A DNA stretch of 64,000 nt from Pseudomonadota bacterium (GTDB lineage: Bacteria; Desulfobacterota; Desulfarculia; Desulfarculales; Desulfarculaceae): contig JAHIND010000008.1 in the NCBI GenBank assembly GCA_018896025.1, forward strand, positions 124,001-188,000. Direction: 5' to 3'. Below the pieces are notes generated by a model. That model was given only the letters and a program-made list of their open reading frames with translations, did no database searches and was not told where the DNA came from. The translations under genes and the position numbers were made by a program. The first letter of the stretch is position 1, and every line of letters begins with the position of its first letter. This document shows positions 34,011 to 41,926 of the stretch, piece after piece.

Positions 34011-36284
34011 CTAGGAGCGGTCCGGGGGCGGGCAGGGGGAGGAGCCGCGCAGGCTGCCGTGGGGCTGGTTGCTCTTGCGGGCCGCCTCCAGGAGCAGGCG
34101 GTAGGGCCGCTCCCATTCGGGTGCCACGCAGGCGGCCCGGTTGAGGTGGCGCACCACCTTGGACCAGTTGACCTGGGAGGCCCAGAAACGGGCGAAGGCG
34201 GCGTGGCCCGCCGGGAAGGGAGCGGTGGGGCGGCTTTCCCAGGCGGCCAGGGCCTGGCGTCCCAGCTTGACGTGCCGCTCGGCGTCCTGGGGCCACCGGG
34301 AGGGCCCCGCGTCCGGCTGGTAGAGGAACAGCTCGGCGATCTCCAGGGGGGGCCAGGAGGGATTGCCCGGCCTTATCTCCAGGCGCAGCCAGCGCACGTT
34401 CTGGGCCGGGAAGGTGAACTCCAGGGCGGGCACCGGCTCCAGCTTGACCCGCTTGCCCCGCCAAGTGAGCCCGGCCATGCAGCCCTCGCCGCCGGCCAGG
34501 GTCTGCCAGGTTTTGCCGTCCAGGGAGCCCTCCACGGTGAGGTTGTAGAGCATGCCCGACTTGCCCCGCCAGGCCGGGCCGGGCAACAGGCTGATCCGGG
34601 CCACCGGCTGGGGCGCTCCCAGGTCCAAACGCAGTTGGGAGGGCCGGTCGGCTTTGCCTTGCCAGGCGGTGTCCAGGTTGCGGTCCAAGACCGCCGCGGC
34701 CTGGCCCTGGGTGGTCTCGCCGCGCCAGGAGTGGGAGGGCAGGGGGCTAAGCGCTGGGGCGGGGTCGAAGTCGTGCCACACCACGTATTGCTCCACCTCC
34801 AGGGGCTTTTTCCACACCCCCAGGCGGCGCAGGGCGCGGCCCAACATGGTGGGCGCGGGCACGGCCAGGCGCTTGTGGGTGACCCAGGCCGGTTGGGCGG
34901 CGGCGTCCACCTGGCGCAAATGGCTGAGGTTGCGCGCCCCGAAGAAGTCCGCGGCCAGCACCTTGCCCCGGCTCTCGAAGGTGAGCGGCAGGGCCACCCG
35001 GCCGTGGGCGTAGCTGAAGTCCACCCCTTTGTTTGCCAGCACCTCCAGCACCGCCTCCACCGGCCGGTGGGGCGTCCCGGCGAAGCGCTCCAGATACAGG
35101 TGGTGGGTGTAGAGGTTGAAGACCAGCAGGCCCAACACCAGCCCGGCCCCCAGCAGGGGACGCCAACGGTTGACCTTGCCCAGCCACAGGGCGGCCAGGA
35201 CGGTGAGGGGGACCATCAGGGGGGTGGCGTAGCGCAGGATGGCCTTGTGCCCGTGCCCGCTGGAGGCATGCAGCAACAGCAGCACCCACAGGGCCAGGGC
35301 CACCAGGTCGGCCGGGGACTGCCAGGGGTTTTGCCGCCGCCAGGCCCGGCGCGTCCAGCCTACCAGGGCGGCCACGGCCAGCCCCAGGGCGGGCAGGTAA
35401 ATGAGCGCCAGCGCCGCCATGGGCACCAGCGATGGCATCTCCGAGGCCACGCTACGGCCGTCCCACCAGGCCCCGGTGAGCATGGGAGTCCACACGTTGC
35501 TGATGAGCATCCCGGCGTTGGACCAGGCCCGGCTGAGTTGGGAGCCGCCCACCTGCACCAGGGTGAGCCAGTGGTGCTCGGCGTTCCATACCAGCAGGGG
35601 GGCTGCGCCCAGCAAGAGCCCCAACCCGGCCAGCCAGGGCCCCCGGCCCGTCAGCCAGACGGGCCGGGCCAGGCACAGGCCCAGCAGGGAGGCGGCCACC
35701 AGGGGCAAAATGAGGAGGCTGGACCACAGGCCCAGGCCGCCCACCACCCCCAGGCCCAGGGCCCACAGGCCCGCCCGGCGGGGCGGATCAAAGGCCAGGC
35801 GGCAGGCCCCGGCCAAGAGCAGGGCCCCGGCCACCACCGCCTCCAAATGGCCGCCGGTGACGTACACCCCCTGGAAGCTCAGGAACAAGGGGGGCAGGGA
35901 CCATAGGCAGGCGGCCAACAGACCCAGGCGGCGGCCTCCGGCGGAGCGGCCCAGGGAGTACAGGGCCAGCACCCCGGCGCTGCCGTAGATGAGCAGGGAC
36001 AGGCGCAGCATCAGGGTGGAGGGCCCGAACAGCTTGAAGAGCAGGGCGGCCAGGTAGGCCTCCAGGGTGCCCATGTAGGGCTGGCCCCAGAAAAGGAGCT
36101 GGTGCTTGCCCTGGAGTATCTCCAGGGCCATGAGCCCGGTAACCGCCTCGTCGTAGTCCACCTGGCTGAGCGAGGGACAGGAGATCAGCCACAGACGCAC
36201 CACCCAATACAGGGCCACGCATCCGGCCAGACCCAGGGCAAGGGGCCAGCGATGGGGGTGGGGGTGGTCCGCGCCGGGGGGCAT
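34011..36284 (-). CDS. GT-C family membrane glycosyltransferase with F5/8-type C domain
   Basis: A 757-residue protein starting at ATG 36284, sharing one base with the upstream stop (TGATG); the frame upstream of this is a shadow of the GT2 gene. Its first loop has SQVDYDEAVTGLMALEIL (residues 40-57), the acidic catalytic motif, followed by FWGQPYMGTLEAYLAALL. Membrane segments reach about residue 450. The C-terminal part contains a discoidin-like domain (QAAAVLDRNLDTAWQG, LRLDLGAPQPVARISLLPG, VRWLRLEIRPGN), which may bind the growing glycan. Donor sugar is probably made by the GT2 gene just upstream. Confidence 0.86.
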   Translation of the reverse strand: MPPGADHPHPHRWPLALGLAGCVALYWVVRLWLISCPSLSQVDYDEAVTGLMALEILQGKHQLLFWGQPYMGTLEAYLAALLFKLFGPSTLMLRLSLLIYGSAGVLALYSLGRSAGGRRLGLLAACLWSLPPLFLSFQGVYVTGGHLEAVVAGALLLAGACRLAFDPPRRAGLWALGLGVVGGLGLWSSLLILPLVAASLLGLCLARPVWLTGRGPWLAGLGLLLGAAPLLVWNAEHHWLTLVQVGGSQLSRAWSNAGMLISNVWTPMLTGAWWDGRSVASEMPSLVPMAALALIYLPALGLAVAALVGWTRRAWRRQNPWQSPADLVALALWVLLLLHASSGHGHKAILRYATPLMVPLTVLAALWLGKVNRWRPLLGAGLVLGLLVFNLYTHHLYLERFAGTPHRPVEAVLEVLANKGVDFSYAHGRVALPLTFESRGKVLAADFFGARNLSHLRQVDAAAQPAWVTHKRLAVPAPTMLGRALRRLGVWKKPLEVEQYVVWHDFDPAPALSPLPSHSWRGETTQGQAAAVLDRNLDTAWQGKADRPSQLRLDLGAPQPVARISLLPGPAWRGKSGMLYNLTVEGSLDGKTWQTLAGGEGCMAGLTWRGKRVKLEPVPALEFTFPAQNVRWLRLEIRPGNPSWPPLEIAELFLYQPDAGPSRWPQDAERHVKLGRQALAAWESRPTAPFPAGHAAFARFWASQVNWSKVVRHLNRAACVAPEWERPYRLLLEAARKSNQPHGSLRGSSPCPPPDRS

Positions 36285-37015
36285 CAGGCGGGAGGAGCTT
36301 GGGACGGGTCGAAGGTCTTGTTGAAGCGCACGCGCCAGACGTTGATGAGCGCCTCCACGGCGATGGAGCCGGTGAGCTTGGATTGGCCTACCCGCCGATC
36401 CTCGAAGATGATGGGATGCTCTTCGTGGCGATAGCCCAAAAGATGGGTCCGATAGGCCATCTCCGGCAGGGCGGCGAATCCCTGGGCACCCACGGTGGGC
36501 AGATCCAGGCGCTCCAAGACCCGGCGGGGCCAGCACTTGTAGGCCGTGGTGAGGTCGCCCACCGGCAGGCCGAGGATGGTGCTCACATAGATGTTGGCGC
36601 CCTTGCTCAGGATGCGCCGCCCCAGGCCCCAGTTTTTCACCCCCCCGCCGCGCACGTAGCGCGAGCCGATGGCCACCGATCCCCGGCGGGCCATCTCCAC
36701 CAGGGCGGGCATGGCCTCTGGCGGATGGGAGAAATCGGCGTCCATCTGGGCCAAAAGCGGCGCGTCGAAGTTGGCCAGGGCGTAGCCGAAGCCTTCGCGG
36801 TAGGCGGTGCCCAGGCCCTGCTTGCCGGGCCGGTGCAACACGCGCACCCGCGGGTCCTGCTTGGCCAGGGCGTCGGCAATGCGTCCGGTGCCGTCGGGCG
36901 AGTTGTCGTCCACTATCAGGATGCCCAGGTTCAACTCCAGCCCCAATAGCGCCTCGCTCAAGGGACGGATGTTGTTGGATTCGTTGTAGGTGGGTATTAC
37001 GACCAGAACTTCCAT
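36284..37015 (-). CDS. Polyprenol monophosphomannose synthase-like GT2 (DPM1 type)
   Basis: A 243-residue GT2 from ATG 37015 (an in-frame TTG at 37039 is the alternative). The motifs VVIPTYNESNNIRPL, VDDNSPDGTGRIADAL, QMDADFSHPPEAMP and GSRYVRGGGVKNWG are those of dolichyl-/polyprenyl-phosphate mannose synthases. It would move a hexose from a nucleotide sugar to polyprenyl phosphate on the cytoplasmic face. It is co-transcribed with the GT-C gene 34011-36284, which would use that lipid-linked sugar, and a promoter with TTGCCA lies 37-64 bases upstream. Confidence 0.92.
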   Translation of the reverse strand: MEVLVVIPTYNESNNIRPLSEALLGLELNLGILIVDDNSPDGTGRIADALAKQDPRVRVLHRPGKQGLGTAYREGFGYALANFDAPLLAQMDADFSHPPEAMPALVEMARRGSVAIGSRYVRGGGVKNWGLGRRILSKGANIYVSTILGLPVGDLTTAYKCWPRRVLERLDLPTVGAQGFAALPEMAYRTHLLGYRHEEHPIIFEDRRVGQSKLTGSIAVEALINVWRVRFNKTFDPSQAPPA

Positions 37016-37051
37016 GGGCAGTCTTTCAGTGGATGACAAGGTTAGCGCTCA

Positions 37052-37079
37052 AGTCTATCGAAAATCGCGGGGTTGGCAA
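37052..37079 (-). promoter_or_regulatory. Promoter of the GT2/GT-C operon 37015-34011
   Basis: Minus strand: TTGCCA (37074-37079), 16-base spacer, TAGACT (37052-37057). Five and four matches to consensus. It is placed back to back with the plus-strand promoter at 37124. Confidence 0.45.
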
Positions 37080-37123
37080 AAGCTTTTTGCCGGGGCAAGT
37101 TTGGGCGCGCCGCCCACGTGGGG

Positions 37124-37153
37124 TTGACCTGGTGGCTGGCGCGAAAATATAGT
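37124..37153 (+). promoter_or_regulatory. Promoter of the GT-C gene at 37185
   Basis: TTGACC (37124-37129), 18-base spacer, TATAGT (37148-37153), each with five matches to the sigma-70 consensus. The leader to the TTG start at 37185 is about 25 bases and holds AAGGAG. Confidence 0.55.
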
Positions 37154-37184
37154 GGAAAGATAAGTTACCCCAGCAAGGAGCCCT

Positions 37185-39065
37185 TTGCCCAACCATGTTC
37201 GGAATAAGGCCTTCTGGCCCTGGGCAGGCCTCCTTGTAGCGCTCAACCTGGCCACCCGCCTACCCTGGCTGCTAAAGGCCGACAAGTTCATGGACGCGGA
37301 CCACGCGTTGTGGGGGCTGATGGCCCGCCACATCGCCCAGGGCCTGCACTTCCCCTATTACATGTACGGCCAGGGCTACATGGGCGCGGGCGAGACCTAT
37401 TACCTGGCTCCCTTCTTCGCGCTGTTGGGCTCCTCGCCCAAGGTGATGGCCTGGGCCATGACCGGCCTGTTGATGCTGGTGCTGGTGCTCAACGCGGTCT
37501 TGATCCGCCGCCTGGCCGGGAGAGGCCCCGCCCTGGCCACCCTGCTCTTGGCCGCCCTGGCCCCGCCCTTTTTCTTCCGCCTGGGCCTGCTCAGCTACGG
37601 CGGCTACACTGCGGTGCTCCTGTGGGGGGTGCTCTTGTGGCTGGTCTGGACCCGCGTCTACCTGGCCCGGCCTCCGGACCTGGGCCGCCGGGGCTGGCGG
37701 CTGGCCCTACTGGCCCTGGTGGCCGCCCTGGGCTGGTGGACCTGGACCATGTTCTGGCTCATGGTGATCCCCTGCCTGGCCTATCACGGGGCCTTTTTGG
37801 CCGGACACGCCCGCCGGGGCCTGGGTCCCTCCCGTTACGGGGGGCGGGCCCCCTGGTGGGACCCGGCGGCCAAGACCCTGGCCGCCTTGAGCCTGGCCTA
37901 CCTGGCCTACGCCCTGGCGGTGCTGGCCCTTGGCCGTGACTTTTCCTGGCAGGTCCTGCCCGGCCTGGCCATATCGAGTGACCCCACCCTGGCCTTGTAC
38001 CAGGACCTGCCCCTGGCCCTGTGCGCCCTGGCTCTGGCCGAGGTGTTGTACTTTTGGCCCAGGTTGGAGGGCTGGGCCCTGGGCCGCCTGGGGCAGGAGG
38101 GCCGGGCCCACCTTTGGGGCCTGGCAGCCTTTGGGGCCGGGTTTCTGGCCAAGCAGGGCGGGGACACCCTGTTCCAGCACAGCGACATCGCCGCCTGGGG
38201 GCGCTACGTGTTGCCGGTGCTCCCGGCCACGCCGGGGCGGATATGGGCCAATTTGGAGCTGCTGGCCGGCAGCGCGGTGCCCCAGGCCTGGAGCCCCCAT
38301 CCTCCCCTGCAATGGACCTGGCTGGCCTGGCTCCTGTTCGCCGCCGGGTTGGCCGCCTGCCTGGGCGTGGCGGCCTCCCTGATCCGTGCGGCCCGGCAAC
38401 GAAGTCTGGCCCAGGCCCTGGCCCAGGATTGGATGGCCTACGCCTGCGCCCTGTCCTACCTGGGCCTGCTGGCCGCCCTGACCTTCACCACCGCCATGGT
38501 GGACCGCTTTTCGGTGCGCTACCTGTGGGTGAGCATCGTATGGTGGCCTTTCCTCCTGGCCTGGGGGGTGGCCGCCCTGGCCCGGCGGACGCGTTGGCAG
38601 GGGGTGCTGGCCGGGGCGATGCTGCTGGTGGCCCTGGGGGGAGGGATAGTGGGCGTGGCGGCCCACCCCGCCGCCGGGCACAGCGTTTCCTGGCGGGAGC
38701 ACTACGGGCCCTTGCTGCGCTACATGGGGCAGCACGGGGTGCGCCACGGCCGGGCCGACTATTGGGAGGCCTACAAGCTAAGCTTCCTGAGTGGCGAGGA
38801 ACTCATCTTCGCCCCGGACAAGCGCTTCCCGGTGGGCTTGCAGCGCTATGATCCCTACTATTGGGAGGTGCTCAGGGCTCCCCGCAAGCTGTACCTGTTC
38901 CGCCCCCAGGTGGACGACGCCGCCCTAGCCAAGGTGCGCCACGACCTGCGGCGCAAGGGGGTGCCCTTTGAGGAGCGGGACCTGGGACGCTGGCGGGTTA
39001 TCTTGACCGGTCCGGCTTCTTCCGGCGGCGCATCCAGAGCCAACCCCCCAGCAACACCAAAATGA
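37185..39065 (+). CDS. GT-C family membrane glycosyltransferase
   Basis: A 626-residue protein. The first loop carries FMDADHALWGLMARHIAQG (residues 35-53) and then MYGQGYMGAGETYYLAPFF, clearly the same subfamily as the genes at 30492 and 34011, but without a discoidin-like C-terminal domain. About eleven membrane segments end near residue 500, followed by a short soluble domain. The start is TTG 37185 with AAGGAG four bases upstream. The last 68 bases overlap the 3' end of the convergent YfhO-like gene, so both C-termini are encoded on opposite strands of the same DNA. Confidence 0.83.
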   Translation: MPNHVRNKAFWPWAGLLVALNLATRLPWLLKADKFMDADHALWGLMARHIAQGLHFPYYMYGQGYMGAGETYYLAPFFALLGSSPKVMAWAMTGLLMLVLVLNAVLIRRLAGRGPALATLLLAALAPPFFFRLGLLSYGGYTAVLLWGVLLWLVWTRVYLARPPDLGRRGWRLALLALVAALGWWTWTMFWLMVIPCLAYHGAFLAGHARRGLGPSRYGGRAPWWDPAAKTLAALSLAYLAYALAVLALGRDFSWQVLPGLAISSDPTLALYQDLPLALCALALAEVLYFWPRLEGWALGRLGQEGRAHLWGLAAFGAGFLAKQGGDTLFQHSDIAAWGRYVLPVLPATPGRIWANLELLAGSAVPQAWSPHPPLQWTWLAWLLFAAGLAACLGVAASLIRAARQRSLAQALAQDWMAYACALSYLGLLAALTFTTAMVDRFSVRYLWVSIVWWPFLLAWGVAALARRTRWQGVLAGAMLLVALGGGIVGVAAHPAAGHSVSWREHYGPLLRYMGQHGVRHGRADYWEAYKLSFLSGEELIFAPDKRFPVGLQRYDPYYWEVLRAPRKLYLFRPQVDDAALAKVRHDLRRKGVPFEERDLGRWRVILTGPASSGGASRANPPATPK

Positions 39066-41661
39066 GCAGGGGCGGCGCTCCCAGGGAGGCCTTGACCCAG
39101 TGCTCGCCGTAGACCAGCTTCACGGTGTGCTTGCCCTGGGGCACCGCCACCGTGGCCATGAAGCCGTAGGCCCAGGAGATGGGCGCGTCTTGGCCATCCA
39201 GGGTGGCCCGCCAGCCGTGGTGGGCGCTTTGGCTCAGCACCAGCCAGCCGGGGCGCGAGGCCTCCACTTGCAGTTCGATATTCTGGCCTTGCCAGGAGAG
39301 CACCTTGACCCGGCCTCCGGCGTCCGGGGCCGGACGCGGCGGCTTTTGCCAGCCTGGGGGAGTCCGGCGGAACACCACCGAGCGCGAGGGGTCCACCGAG
39401 GCCAGCACCTGCTCGTATTCCCAGCCCGGTTCCACCACTGCCGCCCGGGACACGAACCAGGCGCGCCCCAGGTAGGCCTGGTTAACCAGGAATCCCCTGG
39501 GGCCGGGTTTCAGCCACTGACTGTCGGCCAGGGGGCTGCCGTCCAGGGACAGGTCGCTGATGCCCACCAGGGCCGTGGGATGGGACGAGGCCATGATCAC
39601 CGCGTCGGCCTGAGCCCCCGGCGGGGCCTCCAGAGTGAGGGTCCCGCCGTTGACCTCCATGCCCTGGCGCAGAGGCCACTGGGCGGTTACTTGGCCGCGC
39701 CGCACCAGAGCCACCCTGGCCACCAGCTCTCCGGGCTTGGCCTGGCCGGGCAGCAGGGCCGAGGCCCGGAGGGTAAGGGCTTTCACCAGGGTGGTGCCTT
39801 CCAGGCGCACCGCCGATTGGCTGTAGCCGCACAGGGCCCAGTCGTCGCGCCGGGCGTCCACCACCGGGCTGCGCCAGTCCACCAGCTTGACTGCCCAGAG
39901 CTGCAAGTAGCGGGGGTTGGCCTGGGGCTCCCACCACATCTGCCAAAAGCCCAGGGGCAGGCGGCGGTCCATGTAACCGCCCGGCGGGTTGATGAAGTTG
40001 AGGTGGGCCAGGTAAGCGGGGTACTGATAGCCCACCACGTTGTATTCGCGGTGCAAAAGCACCCGCCCCCCGCCCGGCCCCCCGGCCAGGCGCGCCAAGC
40101 GGGCGGCGCGGGCCTCCAGGGCGGGTTCGCGCTGAGTGGGGTCGGTGCGCTCCACCGGGTCGCCGCCCACAAAGGTGGGGGCGAAATAAAAGCCCAGGTC
40201 AAGGGCGACCATGGCCACCAGCACCAAAGCCACCAGGCGGGGCCTAGCACTCTGGGCCATGCGCAGCGCGGCCCACCACAGCACCCCCACGCAGAGCAGG
40301 AGCCAAGTCAGGATGCTGAGGGGCGGGAACGTCTGCTTGTAGCCCAGGCTCTCAAGGCGCAGACCTTCGGCGCTGATGAACAACAGGATAAGCACGACGA
40401 GCACCCCGGCCAGTACGGCCAGGATGCGGCGCAAGGTTTTAAGCTCCGGCTCCCGGGCTCGGTAGAGCAGCCAGTTGAGCCCGTACCCGGCCAAGACCAG
40501 CAGGGCCAGGTGCAGCAGGAACATCCAGCGCACCGTTTCCCGGAAAAGGTAGTAGCCGGGCATCAAGGCCACGAGCACCTTGTGCAGGCCCAGGTTGGCC
40601 CCCATCATCAAGACGATGCCCACCAGGGCCAGCAGCTTGTAAAACCCGGTTTCGTTCTTGCGCACCCAGGCCACGGCCATCAGGGCCAGGACCAGGGGCG
40701 CGATGCCCACGTAGGCGGTGTTCTCTGCGTGGCCCGCGATGAGCTTGGGGGCCAGGAAGTGGGCCAATATCCACCAGTCGCCCGAGCCTTGGGCGATGAA
40801 CTGGCGGCGCTTGTGGCCCACCAGGGCCTGCGCGTCGTGCACCCCCACGGGGTCGCCGGAACGCGCCCCGGCCAGGTGGATCAGGTTGGGCAGGGACCAG
40901 ATCATGGCGGTGAGGGCCATGAGCAGATAAGGGGCCAGGCCCAGACGCCAGGCGGCACGCCAGCCGCTGTGGTTGTACTCGCTGATCATCACGTACAGGG
41001 AGTAGAGGGTGGCCATCACCCCCACGTAATAAAAAACCTGGGGTATGCCGCCAATGAAGCTCCAGCCCAGGAACACCCCGGCCCAGGCGGCGTTAAAGAG
41101 GCTCAGGCCCAGGCGGGAGCGGTGCAGGAAAAGCAGCACCAGGGGTGCCCAGCAGAAGGTCTGGATCATCATGGAGTGTTCGCTGTGGGCCACCACCACG
41201 CCCATGCAGCCCATGATCACGCCCATGACCGTGGCCGCCGCCCGGCCCAGATTCAGCTGCATGCCCAGCAAAAAGGCCCCCAGCCCGGCCAGGGAGCAGT
41301 AGGCGGTGAGCACTTTTTGCAGGTAGTCGCTGCGCAGCAGGCCTCCCTCCAGGAAGAAGACGTTGATCAGCGACAAGGGGTTGAACAGGTCGAAGAGATA
41401 TTCCATGAAGGGCAGGCCGGTGGCGATCAGGGGGTCCCACAGGGTCAGCTTGCCCTGGGCCAGGTCCCGGTAAAAATAGGCCCGTTGCGCGGTCAGTTCC
41501 AGGAAGTCGCGGCCCAAAAACATCCGGTAGTCCAGCTCGGGCCAAAGGTAGAGCCAGCGCTGCAACCAGGGCAAAAGCACCACCAGGGCCGCGCCGGCCA
41601 GAGTCCAGGCGATGGTCTGGTTGGGGTTGAAAGAGCTTTGGGGAACCGGGGGGGTAGGCAT
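38998..41661 (-). CDS. YfhO-like large membrane protein
   Basis: An 887-residue protein from ATG 41661, preceded by AAGGA seven bases upstream. It has the YfhO layout: an early loop with YFYRDLAQGKLTLWDPLIATG, many membrane segments to about residue 500, and a C-terminal soluble part ending in the family pattern GWRATLDGQDAPISWAYG, VAVPQGKHTVKLVYG and a final helix. YfhO in Gram-positives is tied to glycosylation of teichoic acid; in Gram-negatives the role is unclear. It may glycosylate a lipid-linked glycan. The basic tail MRRRKKPDRSR lies within the 68-base convergent overlap. Confidence 0.85.
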   Translation of the reverse strand: MPTPPVPQSSFNPNQTIAWTLAGAALVVLLPWLQRWLYLWPELDYRMFLGRDFLELTAQRAYFYRDLAQGKLTLWDPLIATGLPFMEYLFDLFNPLSLINVFFLEGGLLRSDYLQKVLTAYCSLAGLGAFLLGMQLNLGRAAATVMGVIMGCMGVVVAHSEHSMMIQTFCWAPLVLLFLHRSRLGLSLFNAAWAGVFLGWSFIGGIPQVFYYVGVMATLYSLYVMISEYNHSGWRAAWRLGLAPYLLMALTAMIWSLPNLIHLAGARSGDPVGVHDAQALVGHKRRQFIAQGSGDWWILAHFLAPKLIAGHAENTAYVGIAPLVLALMAVAWVRKNETGFYKLLALVGIVLMMGANLGLHKVLVALMPGYYLFRETVRWMFLLHLALLVLAGYGLNWLLYRAREPELKTLRRILAVLAGVLVVLILLFISAEGLRLESLGYKQTFPPLSILTWLLLCVGVLWWAALRMAQSARPRLVALVLVAMVALDLGFYFAPTFVGGDPVERTDPTQREPALEARAARLARLAGGPGGGRVLLHREYNVVGYQYPAYLAHLNFINPPGGYMDRRLPLGFWQMWWEPQANPRYLQLWAVKLVDWRSPVVDARRDDWALCGYSQSAVRLEGTTLVKALTLRASALLPGQAKPGELVARVALVRRGQVTAQWPLRQGMEVNGGTLTLEAPPGAQADAVIMASSHPTALVGISDLSLDGSPLADSQWLKPGPRGFLVNQAYLGRAWFVSRAAVVEPGWEYEQVLASVDPSRSVVFRRTPPGWQKPPRPAPDAGGRVKVLSWQGQNIELQVEASRPGWLVLSQSAHHGWRATLDGQDAPISWAYGFMATVAVPQGKHTVKLVYGEHWVKASLGAPPLLILVLLGGWLWMRRRKKPDRSR

Positions 41662-41688
41662 CAACAGTTCCTTTTACTTGGTGACAAC

Positions 41689-41732
41689 GAGAATCAATTC
41701 TCAGGATGGTACGTTCCCCCTGCGCATGTCAA
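41689..41732 (-). promoter_or_regulatory. Possible promoter and inverted repeat upstream of the YfhO-like gene
   Basis: On the minus strand a perfect TTGACA (41727-41732) is followed 15 bases later by TACCAT (41706-41711); the spacer is short. Just downstream is a palindrome GAGAAT-CA-ATTCTC (41689-41702, plus-strand reading) that could be an operator between the promoter and the ribosome binding site. Confidence 0.3.
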
Positions 41733-41926
41733 GCTCCCAACACCTTGATAGTGCGGTTGAAAGCGGTGAGCCGCTCCCTTGTGGGTTTGGCGGGGCCGGG
41801 TGTAAGATTGGCTTTGACCGGGGCGGCGCGGGGGGGGCGGTTTGGTGAGCCCTTTCCCGTGCAAGCAATCCCCGTGGTGTATATGATGGAAACGTCGCCT
41901 GGATGGGCGGCGAAAGGATATGGTCC

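Noticed and set aside
39100..41748. 882-codon open frame on the plus strand
   Set aside because: It is the antisense of the YfhO-like gene; its translation is Gly/Gln/His/Pro-rich with no domain, while the minus strand gives a coherent membrane protein.
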